The notes under the pieces were generated by a model. It searched no databases and was not told the DNA's origin. It was given only the letters and a program-made list of their open reading frames with translations. The translations under genes and the position numbers were made by a program. A stretch of 27,765 bases of DNA, from NCBI GenBank assembly GCA_963708545.1, contig CAVPUD010000118.1:1-27765 (forward strand), in the 5' to 3' direction. This DNA is from Extensimonas sp963708545 (GTDB taxonomy: Bacteria; Pseudomonadota; Gammaproteobacteria; Burkholderiales; Burkholderiaceae_C). Of the stretch, positions 15,864 to 23,251 are shown one piece after another (the stretch's first letter is position 1; each line of letters opens with the position of its first letter).

Positions 15864-16995
15864 ATGTCACAAAATACCCGCATGGCACGCTTTCAACCCG
15901 AACCCGCTTACACCCACGGCCAGCCCGCGCGCACGGCCGTTTTGCTGTGCAACCTCGGCACGCCCGACGCACCCACGGCACCCGCGGTGCGGCGCTACCT
16001 CGCGCAATTTTTGAGCGACCCGCGCGTGGTCGAGATTCCGCGCTTAGTCTGGTGGCCCATCCTGCACGGCATCATCCTGCGCACGCGGCCCGCCAAGTCG
16101 GCCGCCAAATACGCGAGCATCTCGGACGCCCGAAGGCTCGCCGCTGCGCGTGTGGTCGCACAAGCAGGCCACGCTGCTGCGCGGCTGGCTCGGCGAGCGC
16201 GGCAGCCAGGTGCTGGTGCACGCGGCGATGCGCTACGGCAATCCGTCGATTGCCAGCGCGCTCGACGCACTCAAGGCCGAGGGCGCCACGCGCATCCTGA
16301 TTTTGCCGCTGTACCCGCAGTACGCGGGCAGCACCACGGCCAGCGTGTTCGACGCCGTGCACGCCTGGGCCGCGCGCACGCGCTGGGTGCCCGAGCTGCG
16401 CCTGGTGCAGCACTACCACGACCACCCCGCCTACATCGAAGCACTCGCGCGCCAGGTCGAGGCGCACTGGAAAAGCCAGGGCCGCGGCGAAAAACTGGTG
16501 CTCAGCTTTCATGGCGTGCCCGAGCGCACGCTGCACCTGGGCGACCCTTATCACTGCGAAGCGCGCAAGACCGCGCGGCTGCTCGCCGAGCGGCTCGGGC
16601 TGAACGCCCAGCAGTGCCAAGTCACCTTCCAGTCGCGCTTTGGCCGCGCGCGCTGGCTCGAACCCGCCACCGAGCCCACGCTGATCGCGCTCGCGCAAGG
16701 CGGCCTGCGCCGCGTCGATGTGCTGTGCCCAGGCTTTACCAGCGACTGCCTCGAGACGCTCGAAGAAATCAACCAGGAAGCGCGCGCCGCCTTCTTGCAG
16801 GCCGGCGGCCAGGAGTTTCACTACATTCCCTGCCTCAACGACAGCCCGGCCTGGATCGCCGCACTCGGCCAGATCACCGAGCAGCACCTGAGCGGCTGGC
16901 CCACGCAAACCGCCAGCGCCGAACAGCAAGCCCAGGCCCGCGCGCATGCCATCGCCGGCGGCGCGCCCGAGGGGGTTTGCGCTGCAAAACCTTGA
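15864..16995 (+). pseudogene. hemH: Ferrochelatase gene hemH with a single-base frameshift
   Basis: Ferrochelatase inserts ferrous iron into protoporphyrin IX, the last step of heme synthesis. The first about 86 residues (CNLGTPDAPTAP, PRVVEIPRLVWWPILHGIIL, SAAKYASI) lie in the frame of the ATGs at 15864 or 15882, and the rest lies in the +1-shifted frame ending at 16995. An extra C at about 16123 causes the shift. Removing it restores SIWTPEGSPLRVWS, the expected family sequence. Downstream the active-site His is in LSFHGVPERT and the acidic metal site in PGFTSDCLETLEEI. Apart from the shift all parts look intact and conserved, which suggests either a recent mutation or a sequencing or assembly error rather than long decay. 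The choice between the two ATGs is open because neither has a good ribosome-binding site. Confidence 0.9.
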
Positions 16996-17004
16996 GAAGC
17001 GGCC

Positions 17005-17064
17005 TGATTGCTAATTTATTGATAGCTGCTTGCGCTTGATATATAAGCGCTACAAGCCGATTTC
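17005..17064 (+). repeat. Short dispersed repeat with two hairpins, after hemH
   Basis: AT-rich stretch starting about 10 bp after the hemH stop codon. It contains two inverted repeats: GCTA...TAGC (17010-17026) and GCGCTT...AAGCGC (17032-17037 with 17045-17050). It shares TTGATAGCTGC and the GCGCTT block with the copy after serB. From memory, similar sequences are common in Comamonadaceae genomes. A role in transcript ends is possible. Confidence 0.65.
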
Positions 17065-17110
17065 TTCATAATTTCTTACGCCCTGCCGCCCCGCAGCCGG
17101 CCCCATCTCC

Positions 17111-19600
17111 ATGACCACCCGCCTCCTCACCCCCCACGAACTGCGCCTGCGCATCGCCCCCGAGTCGCTTGGCTTTGCGAGCACTGCCGAGTTGCAAGAC
17201 CAGCCCCTGCCCTGGATCGGCCAGGAGCGGGCACGGGCGGCGGCGGTGTTTGGGCTGGCGATGGAGCAGCCCGACTACCACCTGTTCGTGCTGGGCGAGA
17301 CGGGCAGCGGGCGCAGCACCTTGCTGCGCCAGGCCATGCAGGACGCGGCGGCCAAGCGCCCGGTGCCGCCCGACTTGTGCTATTTGCACGACTTCGACGC
17401 GCCCGAGCATCCGCGCGCGCTGCGCCTGCCTGCGGGACAGGGGCGGCAGCTGCGCCAGGCCATGGCCGAGCTGACCAAGGCACTGCAGAGCGAAATCCCC
17501 AAGCGCCTCGCGGCGCCCGACTACAAGGCCGAGGTGGAACGCATCGAGCGCGACTGGCACGCGCAGGAGGCGCAGGCTTTTGCCGCGCTCGATGCGTTTG
17601 CCGAGGCGCGCCACTTTCGCCTCACGCGCGAGGACGGGCGCATGGTGTTCACGCTGCTGGGCGCGCGCGGCCAGCCGCTCACCGAGGACGAGGCCCATGC
17701 CATGCCGCGCGAGCGCCGCGCCGCGATCGAGGCCGCAGAGCAGGAGCTGCGCGCGGAGATCGCGCGCTTTCTCGACGCCATGCGCCCGCTCGAACAAGCA
17801 CGCGACGAGGCCCTGGCAAAGCTGCGGCGCCAGACCATCGCGCCTTTGGTCGAGCGCCACCTGCAAGACATACGGCGCGACCTCCAAAAGCAGATCAAGG
17901 ACGCCGTCAAGCTCAGCCGCTGGTTCGACCAGATTGCGCGCGAAATACTCGACAAACTCGACCTGTTCGAGCCAGCGCAAGCGGGCGCCGAACTCGGCAG
18001 CACCGAGGAAGAGCGCAAGGCCGCGCTCGAAGACCTGCTCGCGCGCTGCCGCGTGAACCTTGCCGTGGACAACGCAGGCCGCAGTGGCGCGCCCGTGATC
18101 GTCGAAGACAACCCGCAGTTGCGCAGCCTGTTTGGCAGCATCGAATACCAGGCCGAATCGGAGATGCTGGTGGCTGACTTTTCCAACATCCGCGCAGGCA
18201 GCCTGCTGCAGGCGCACGGCGGCTTTTTGCTGCTGCACCTGCGCGACCTGCTCGGCGACGAGGGCCTGTGGGAGCGGCTGCGCCGCTTTTTGCGCAGCAG
18301 CCGCCTGCAGATCGAGGAAGGCGGCGCCACCGTGCCCGGCCCGCTGGTGGCGATTGCGCTGCAGCCCGAGGCTGTGGACGTGGAGGTGAAGATCGTGCTG
18401 ATCGGCTCGGTCGAGGAGTATTACGCGCTGCAAGAGGGCGACACCGAGACCTCCCGCCGCTTTCGCGTCAAGGTGGACTTTGCCGAGCGCTTTGCCGCCA
18501 CGCCCGAAACCTACCGCGCGAGCAGCATCTTCATCGCGCGCAGCTGCCAAAAGCGCGGCCTGCCGCACTTTGGCGCGCCGGCCGTGGCGCTGCTGCTCGA
18601 ACAAAGCCACCGCGAGGCCGAAGACCAGCGCTACCAGAGCGCGCTGTTTGCGCACACCGAGGCGTTGGTGCTCGAAAGCGCGGCACTGTGCCGCGCGCGG
18701 GGTGCCAATCTGGTTACACCGCCCGACGTGCTTGCCGCGCTGCAGGCGCGCACGCTGCGCCACAACTACCCCGAGCAGCAGATGCACGAGTCGATCGCCG
18801 ACGGCGAGCGCCTCATCAGCATGCAGGGCACGGCGCTGGGGCAGATCAACGCGCTCACGCAGATCGACCTGGGCGACTACCGCTTCGGCTTTCCGGTGCG
18901 CATCACGGCGCGCACCTACGCGGGCCATGAGGGGCTGCTGAACATCGAGCGCGAGGTGGACATGTCCGGCCCCATCCACGACAAGGGCGTGCTGATCCTG
19001 CACAGCTACCTGATGGCGCTGTTCAGCCACATGGCGCCGCTCGCGCTGCACGCCTCCATCGTGTTCGAGCAGGAATACGGCGGCATCGAGGGCGACTCGG
19101 CCTCGTGCGCCGAGCTGTACGCGCTGCTGTCGGCGCTCTCCGGCCTGCCGCTGCGCCAGGGCATTGCCGTGACGGGCGCGCTCAACCAGCGCGGCGAAGT
19201 GCTGCCCGTGGGCGGCATCAACGAAAAGATCGAGGGCTGGTTTCGCACCTGCGCGCACGCCGGGCTCGACGGCACGCAGGGCGTGCTGATCCCGGCGCGC
19301 AACCAGCCCCACCTGATGCTCGACCAAGAAGTGCTGCAGGCCGTGGAGCGCGGACAGTTCCACATCCACACCGTGGAGCACGTGAGCGCCGGCATCGCGC
19401 TGCTGACCGGCGCGCCCTCCGGCATGGAGCCGGGCGGTGCTGCCTCCGTGCTCGCGCGGGCCGAGCAGACCTTGCTGGCCTACCGGCGCGCCTGCCGCCA
19501 GGCCATGGCGGCACTGCGGCCGCGGCGGGGCTCTGGGCGAACCACTGCGAACACAGCCCTTCAAATATTCAAGCCAAAACCGCCAAAAACCCAGAATTAG
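17111..19600 (+). CDS. LonB/YcbZ-type ATP-dependent protease (AAA_32 plus Lon protease domain)
   Basis: Lon-related protease distinct from lon at 1176. It has 829 residues. The N-terminal AAA-like domain has a P-loop GETGSGRST at 62-70, where Arg replaces the usual Lys. I recall Arg at this place in other members of this family. A long helical region with charged coiled-coil segments spans about 120-310. The C-terminal Lon-type peptidase domain carries Ser663 (EGDSAS) and Lys706 (GGINEK), 43 residues apart as in Lon, so the peptidase looks active. A basic tail follows (about 805-829). The ATG at 17111 lacks a clear ribosome-binding site. Its function in proteobacteria is poorly known. It lies between hemH and a DUF2889 gene with repeats on both sides. 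Confidence 0.92.
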   Translation: MTTRLLTPHELRLRIAPESLGFASTAELQDQPLPWIGQERARAAAVFGLAMEQPDYHLFVLGETGSGRSTLLRQAMQDAAAKRPVPPDLCYLHDFDAPEHPRALRLPAGQGRQLRQAMAELTKALQSEIPKRLAAPDYKAEVERIERDWHAQEAQAFAALDAFAEARHFRLTREDGRMVFTLLGARGQPLTEDEAHAMPRERRAAIEAAEQELRAEIARFLDAMRPLEQARDEALAKLRRQTIAPLVERHLQDIRRDLQKQIKDAVKLSRWFDQIAREILDKLDLFEPAQAGAELGSTEEERKAALEDLLARCRVNLAVDNAGRSGAPVIVEDNPQLRSLFGSIEYQAESEMLVADFSNIRAGSLLQAHGGFLLLHLRDLLGDEGLWERLRRFLRSSRLQIEEGGATVPGPLVAIALQPEAVDVEVKIVLIGSVEEYYALQEGDTETSRRFRVKVDFAERFAATPETYRASSIFIARSCQKRGLPHFGAPAVALLLEQSHREAEDQRYQSALFAHTEALVLESAALCRARGANLVTPPDVLAALQARTLRHNYPEQQMHESIADGERLISMQGTALGQINALTQIDLGDYRFGFPVRITARTYAGHEGLLNIEREVDMSGPIHDKGVLILHSYLMALFSHMAPLALHASIVFEQEYGGIEGDSASCAELYALLSALSGLPLRQGIAVTGALNQRGEVLPVGGINEKIEGWFRTCAHAGLDGTQGVLIPARNQPHLMLDQEVLQAVERGQFHIHTVEHVSAGIALLTGAPSGMEPGGAASVLARAEQTLLAYRRACRQAMAALRPRRGSGRTTANTALQIFKPKPPKTQN

Positions 19601-19604
19601 CGTG

Positions 19605-19660
19605 CGCTGCAAGCTATTTTATTAATAGCTTTCAGCTCGCAGCCGCCAGCGCAAAAATCA
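19605..19660 (+). repeat. Short dispersed repeat-like segment after lonB-type gene
   Basis: Begins 5-10 bp after the protease gene stop codon. It holds a perfect 7-bp inverted repeat AGCTATT/AATAGCT (19612-19618 with 19624-19630) corresponding to the first hairpin of the short repeats at 17005 and 26540. The second hairpin is not conserved. It is immediately followed by the full 178-bp element. Confidence 0.5.
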
Positions 19661-19677
19661 TGCTTGCCGCACAATTC

Positions 19678-19855
19678 AACCCAGATTGCTCATTAGGACG
19701 CGGGACGATGGCGAGGCGGCTGGCGTGGCAGTTTGGTCGCGGGCGAGAAGTCCATGGCCGGTGCCATGGACGCCGAAACCGCGGCCAAAATGACCGTCAG
19801 GCGTCCGCCAGCGCCCGCGTAGGTGCGAAGCACCGCCTAATGGACAATCTGGGTT
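19678..19855 (+). mobile_element. Full-length 178-bp palindromic element (MITE/REP-like), copy 1
   Basis: Non-coding element with terminal inverted repeats of about 20 bp (19678-19697 and 19836-19855, 18 of 20 matching). It has a central hairpin with a 9-bp stem and CGGT loop (19750-19758 with 19763-19771). Further inward-pairing arms lie on both sides (TTTGGTCGCGG with CCGCGGCCAAA). Near the right end a GTAG precedes the small hairpin GGTGC-GAA-GCACC. A second copy at 26597 is about 90 percent identical by eye. No clear target-site duplication is seen. It has no transposase, so mobility would need an enzyme supplied from elsewhere. Confidence 0.85.
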
Positions 19856-20112
19856 CGAAACACACCGCTGCGCCTCGCAGCCAGGGCTTGGGTCTTTCCG
19901 GGCCTTGCGGCTGCCGGCGCGCCACATGGCAATTTGTCGCGTGTGATGCCTTGGGGCGGCTGGCCTGCCGCCTTTTTGCCCACCCGTCCCCAGCGTTTTC
20001 CTGCACCACGGTTTTCGCCTTGGCGCAGCACGCGTTGCGGCGACACCGCGCTGGCGAGCGGCGTCGCGCCCGAATTGCCTGCCCTTCATTGTCCGACCTG
20101 AAAGCCTTTGTC
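19856..20112. other. Intergenic stretch upstream of the DUF2889 gene
   Basis: 257 bp between the palindromic element and the DUF2889 start codon. It is GC-rich. The small open frames on either strand are not recognisable and rich in Arg, Ala and Pro as expected from chance. I see no tRNA, clear promoter or terminator in it. Confidence 0.4.
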
Positions 20113-20721
20113 ATGCCTTTGAGCCCTCCTTCCTGCCCCCGTACCCTGCAACACACCCGCACCGTCGTCTATCGCGGCTACCTGCGCGAAGACGGTCTGT
20201 GGGACATCGAAGGCGAGCTGCAGGACGTCAAGCCCATCGCCACGCGCAACCTGCGCACGGGTGGCATGCGCCCTGCCGGCACGCCCATACACCACATGTG
20301 GCTGCGCGTGACGGTGAACAACCAACTGGTCGTGCAGGCCATCGAAACTTCCATGGACAGCGTGCCGGTCGCCGAATGTCCGCAAGCCGCCGCGGCGCTG
20401 CAGAAGATGGTCGGCTGCAGCATGGGACGCGGCTGGCGCCAGGCGATCCAGCACAACCTTGGTGGCGTGGCCAGCTGCACGCACCTGCGCGAGCTGCTGT
20501 TCAACCTCGCCACGGCCACCTTCCAGAGTTTTGGCGAGAGCTTTGCCACCACCCACCCCGACGAGCCACCGCGCTACCTCGACCAGTGCGTGGGCTGGGA
20601 CCGCCGCGGCAGCACCGTGCGCGAGCACTTCCCGCGCTTTTACATCCAACCCGAGGCGACGGCACCAGCAACCGCGCAAGAGCACACCGGGGACGCTGCC
20701 GCAGCAGCTGCACAGCCGTGA
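20113..20721 (+). CDS. DUF2889 family protein
   Basis: Protein of unknown function of the PF11136 (DUF2889) type. The ATG at 20113 gives 202 residues. The recognisable core starts at TRTVVYRGYLREDGLWDIEG and continues with HHMWLRVTVN, a segment rich in conserved polar residues (MGRGWRQAI, CTHLRELL) and the C-terminal region around YLDQCVGWD and HFPRFY. The last about 20 residues are Ala-rich and probably disordered. There is no signal peptide or membrane segment. It may depend on a transcript starting in the 257-bp gap before it. It converges with the FtsH-like gene 49 bp further on. Confidence 0.85.
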   Translation: MPLSPPSCPRTLQHTRTVVYRGYLREDGLWDIEGELQDVKPIATRNLRTGGMRPAGTPIHHMWLRVTVNNQLVVQAIETSMDSVPVAECPQAAAALQKMVGCSMGRGWRQAIQHNLGGVASCTHLRELLFNLATATFQSFGESFATTHPDEPPRYLDQCVGWDRRGSTVREHFPRFYIQPEATAPATAQEHTGDAAAAAAQP

Positions 20722-20770
20722 GACCCGGGGCTGACTGCGGCAGCGGCAATGCGTGAACAGCGCAGCTTGC

Positions 20771-22585
20771 TCAGCGCTGCAAATCTGCCGTGAGCTCGCG
20801 CAAGGCGGCTTCGTCGAGCGTTTCGCGCTTGAGCAGTTCGTGCGCGCAGCGCTCGAGCACGGGGCGGTTGCGCGTGAGGATGTCGGTGGCCGCATCGAAC
20901 GCCTGCATCACGATGGCGCGGATCGCCTCGTCGATCTGCTGCAGGGTCGCCTGGCTGGCCTGCGGGCCGCTAGGGCCGTATTGCGGCAGGTCGAGGAACT
21001 GCGCGCGCGGCGGCTCCCAGGCGACGTAGCCGAGCGATTCGACCATGCCGTAGCGCGTGACCATGTCGCGCGCGATGTCGGTGGCCTTGGCAAGGTCATC
21101 AGAGGCGCCCGTGGAGAGCTGCCCGAACACCAGCTTTTCTGCCGCGCGCCCGCCCAGCAGCACCGAAATCTTGTGCTCGAGCTCGGGCCGCGTCATCAAA
21201 AAGCGGTCTTCCGTGGGCCGCTGCAGGGTATAGCCCAATGCGCCTATGCCGCGCGGGATGATGGATACCTTGTGGATGGCCTGGTCACGCACGAGCGCCA
21301 GCGACACCAGTGCATGGCCCATTTCGTGCCAGGCGACGATCTCGCGCTCGTGCGGATTGAGCACGCGGTTTTTCTTCTCGAGCCCGGCGACGATGCGCTC
21401 GATCGCGGCCGTGAAGTCGGCCAGCGTGACGAGCTCGGCGCCGCGCCGCGTCGCACACAAGGCAGCCTCGTTGCACAGATTGGCCAGGTCGGCGCCCGAA
21501 AAGCCCGTGGTCAGCGCCGCCACCTGCTCGAGGTCCAGCGCCGGATCGAGCTTGATCTTGCGCACGTGCACCTGGAGGATTTGCACGCGCCCGTTCTTGT
21601 CGGGCCGATCCACGAGCACCTGGCGGTCGAAGCGGCCCGCGCGCAGCAGCGCCGGGTCGAGTATCTCGGGGCGGTTGGTCGCGGCCAGCAGCACCAGGCC
21701 CGAGGAGCTGTCGAAGCCGTCGAGCTCCACGAGCAGCTGGTTCAGCGTCTGCTCGCGCTCGTCGTGCCCGCCCACGAGGCCCGCGGCGCCGCGCGCGCGC
21801 CCCAGCGCGTCGAGCTCGTCGATGAAGATGATGGCCGGCGCCTTGGCCCGCCCCTGCTCGAACAGGTCGCGCACGCGCGCCGCGCCCACGCCCACGAACA
21901 TCTCGACGAATTCCGAGCCCGAGATCGAAAAAAACGGCACCCCAGCTTCGCCTGCGACGGCCTTGGCGAGCAGCGTCTTGCCCGTGCCCGGCGGGCCCAC
22001 GAGCAAAATGCCCTTGGGCAGGCGCGCGCCCAGCCGCCCGTAGCCCTTGGGGTCTTTGAGAAAAGCGACGACCTCCTGCAACTCCGCCTTGGCCTCATCG
22101 ACGCCGGCCACGTCGGAAAAATGCACGCCCGTATCCTGCTCCACATACACCTTGGCGCGGCTCTTGCCTATGCTCATGAAGCCGCCCATGCCGCCCTGCT
22201 TCTCGGCGATGCGCCGGAACACGAAGTACCACAGCGCCAGAAACACCGCCGCGGGCGCGACCCAGCCGATGATGTCGCGCAGCAGCGTGCTCTCGACCAC
22301 GCGCGTGTAGGGCACGTCGTACTTCGACAGGCGCTCAGCAAGGTCGGGCTCGACGCGCGTGGCCACGAGCACCGTCTTGCCGTTCGCTTCGGGTTGCTTG
22401 AGCCGGCCCGTGAGCGTGCGCTCGCCAATCACCACCTCGGCCACCTTGCCGTCGGCGAGCGCCTTTTCGAATTCGCTGTACGGCACGGGCTCGATCTGGC
22501 GCGTCTGCCAGATCGACTGCAGCGCGAACATGGCCAACAGGGCGATCAGCCAATACGTCGCGTTCCAGCGTTGTTTGGAATCCAT
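20771..22585 (-). CDS. FtsH-type ATP-dependent zinc metalloprotease (second copy type)
   Basis: Membrane-anchored AAA+ metalloprotease. The ATG at 22585 has GAGGAG about 7 bases upstream and gives 604 residues. A frame-extending upstream start at 22969 would run through the divergent promoter region. TM1 is at about 11-27 and TM2 at about 104-123, enclosing a small periplasmic domain. Walker A GPPGTGKT is at 197-204, Walker B IIFIDELD at 252-259 and the SRH region (ATNRPEILDPALLRAGRFD) at 302-320. The zinc site is HEMGH at 420-424 where canonical FtsH has HEAGH, with a third ligand Asp near 497. The divergence and the setting, away from rlmE/folP/glmM, suggest a paralogue of the housekeeping ftsH. 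Substrates are unknown. Confidence 0.93.
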   Translation of the reverse strand: MDSKQRWNATYWLIALLAMFALQSIWQTRQIEPVPYSEFEKALADGKVAEVVIGERTLTGRLKQPEANGKTVLVATRVEPDLAERLSKYDVPYTRVVESTLLRDIIGWVAPAAVFLALWYFVFRRIAEKQGGMGGFMSIGKSRAKVYVEQDTGVHFSDVAGVDEAKAELQEVVAFLKDPKGYGRLGARLPKGILLVGPPGTGKTLLAKAVAGEAGVPFFSISGSEFVEMFVGVGAARVRDLFEQGRAKAPAIIFIDELDALGRARGAAGLVGGHDEREQTLNQLLVELDGFDSSSGLVLLAATNRPEILDPALLRAGRFDRQVLVDRPDKNGRVQILQVHVRKIKLDPALDLEQVAALTTGFSGADLANLCNEAALCATRRGAELVTLADFTAAIERIVAGLEKKNRVLNPHEREIVAWHEMGHALVSLALVRDQAIHKVSIIPRGIGALGYTLQRPTEDRFLMTRPELEHKISVLLGGRAAEKLVFGQLSTGASDDLAKATDIARDMVTRYGMVESLGYVAWEPPRAQFLDLPQYGPSGPQASQATLQQIDEAIRAIVMQAFDAATDILTRNRPVLERCAHELLKRETLDEAALRELTADLQR

Positions 22586-22709
22586 GATCCGCTCCTCTTT
22601 TTGGTTTTTCGCCCCGAAAAACTGGGGGCCGGTCATCGTAACTGCAAGACCAGTCGCCCCGGATGACATCCCTCGCGCCGGCTTGGGCCACGGTATGGCA
22701 AAGCTTACT

Positions 22710-22731
22710 GCTTGCCACGGCTGCGGCAAGC
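22710..22731. promoter_or_regulatory. Inverted repeat upstream of the antitoxin gene, possible operator
   Basis: A 7-bp inverted repeat GCTTGCC/GGCAAGC (22710-22716 with 22725-22731, 8-base spacer) lies 33 bp before the antitoxin start in the divergent gap to the ftsH-like gene. AbrB-type antitoxins usually bind such sites in their own promoter. This is inference from position and symmetry only. Confidence 0.3.
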
Positions 22732-22763
22732 CCTTACATCGACGCAAAACGTAAGGAATCACC

Positions 22764-23000
22764 ATGTCCGAAGCCACCCTCACCAGCAAAGGCCAGGCCA
22801 CCATCCCGGCCGACATCCGGCGCTCCCTGGGTGTGGGCGCCCAAGACCGCATCAGCTTCACCCCCATGCCAGACGGCACGGTAATGCTCAGAGCAAAAAC
22901 CAAGTCTCTGCAGGAACTCCAAGGCATGCTCCAAGCGCCCTCGGGCGTACACGTGTCCATAGAGGACATGCGCCTGGATCAGCACACTGGTAACGCCTGA
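22764..23000 (+). CDS. AbrB/MazE-family antitoxin (SpoVT-AbrB DNA-binding domain)
   Basis: DNA-binding antitoxin of the swapped-hairpin AbrB fold. It has 78 residues and begins at an ATG with AAGGAA upstream. The fold signature LTSKGQATIPADIRRSLGVG spans residues 6-25. The C-terminal part (about 46-71, ending in SIEDMRLDQ) would be the toxin-wrapping tail. Its stop codon overlaps the start of the PIN toxin gene (TGATG), the usual coupled antitoxin-toxin arrangement. The toxin gene is broken after about 44 codons, so this antitoxin is probably an orphan, though it could still act as a repressor of its own promoter. Confidence 0.88.
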   Translation: MSEATLTSKGQATIPADIRRSLGVGAQDRISFTPMPDGTVMLRAKTKSLQELQGMLQAPSGVHVSIEDMRLDQHTGNA

Positions 23001-23131
23001 TGGCTGCGCTGGACACCAACGTCATAGTGCGCTGGCTGGTCAAGGACGATGCCGCGCAAACCGCCCGCGTGCAGACGCTGCTGGATGCGCGCCTGCGCGG
23101 GCAACAAACGCTGTTCGTTCCCGTCACCGTC
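23000..23131 (+). pseudogene. PIN-domain (VapC-like) toxin, truncated by a repeat element
   Basis: The N-terminal third of a PIN-domain ribonuclease is seen: ALDTNVIVRWLVKDD with the first catalytic Asp5, then a helix and LFVPVTV at 38-44. After codon 44 the sequence turns into a 7-bp tandem repeat and the end of the 178-bp element (23132-23199). The remaining about 85 residues with the other acidic residues are absent. The frame stays open through the repeat and into the antiporter gene. The remnant cannot be an active nuclease. Confidence 0.85.
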
Positions 23132-23159
23132 GCCAGCCGCCAGCCGCCAGCCGCCAGCC
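23132..23159. repeat. Tandem repeat, 7-bp unit x4
   Basis: Four copies of GCCAGCC followed by GCC, at the inner break of the truncated element in the toxin gene. It resembles the CGCC-rich arm of the element expanded by slippage. Confidence 0.85.
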
Positions 23160-23199
23160 GCCTCGCTATCATCCCACGTCCCAATGAACAATCTGGGTT
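23160..23199 (-). mobile_element. Terminal fragment of the 178-bp palindromic element
   Basis: Read on the minus strand it is the left end of the full element: AACCCAGATTGTTCATT, then GGACGTGGGATGAT and GCGAGGCGG, nearly identical to the copy at 26597. Only about 40 bp, or about 65 bp counting the tandem repeat, remain. It replaces the 3' two thirds of the PIN toxin gene. Confidence 0.85.
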
Positions 23200-23251
23200 T
23201 GACCGGCTTACGCCAAACGCTTCACCTCCACCGCCCCTCACAACACCACCC

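Noticed and set aside
17066..19612. An 848-codon open frame on the minus strand
   Set aside because: It is the antisense shadow of the LonB-type protease gene, which has clear family motifs. The antisense product is rich in His, Arg and Gln without any recognisable domain.
19837..20046. A 69-codon frame on the minus strand between the repeat and the DUF2889 gene
   Set aside because: It has no good ribosome-binding site or recognisable family, overlaps the end of the palindromic element and has a composition typical of chance frames.
19105..20112. Long frame leading into the DUF2889 gene
   Set aside because: The upstream part overlaps the protease gene in another frame and reads through the palindromic element. 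Family resemblance starts only near 20113.
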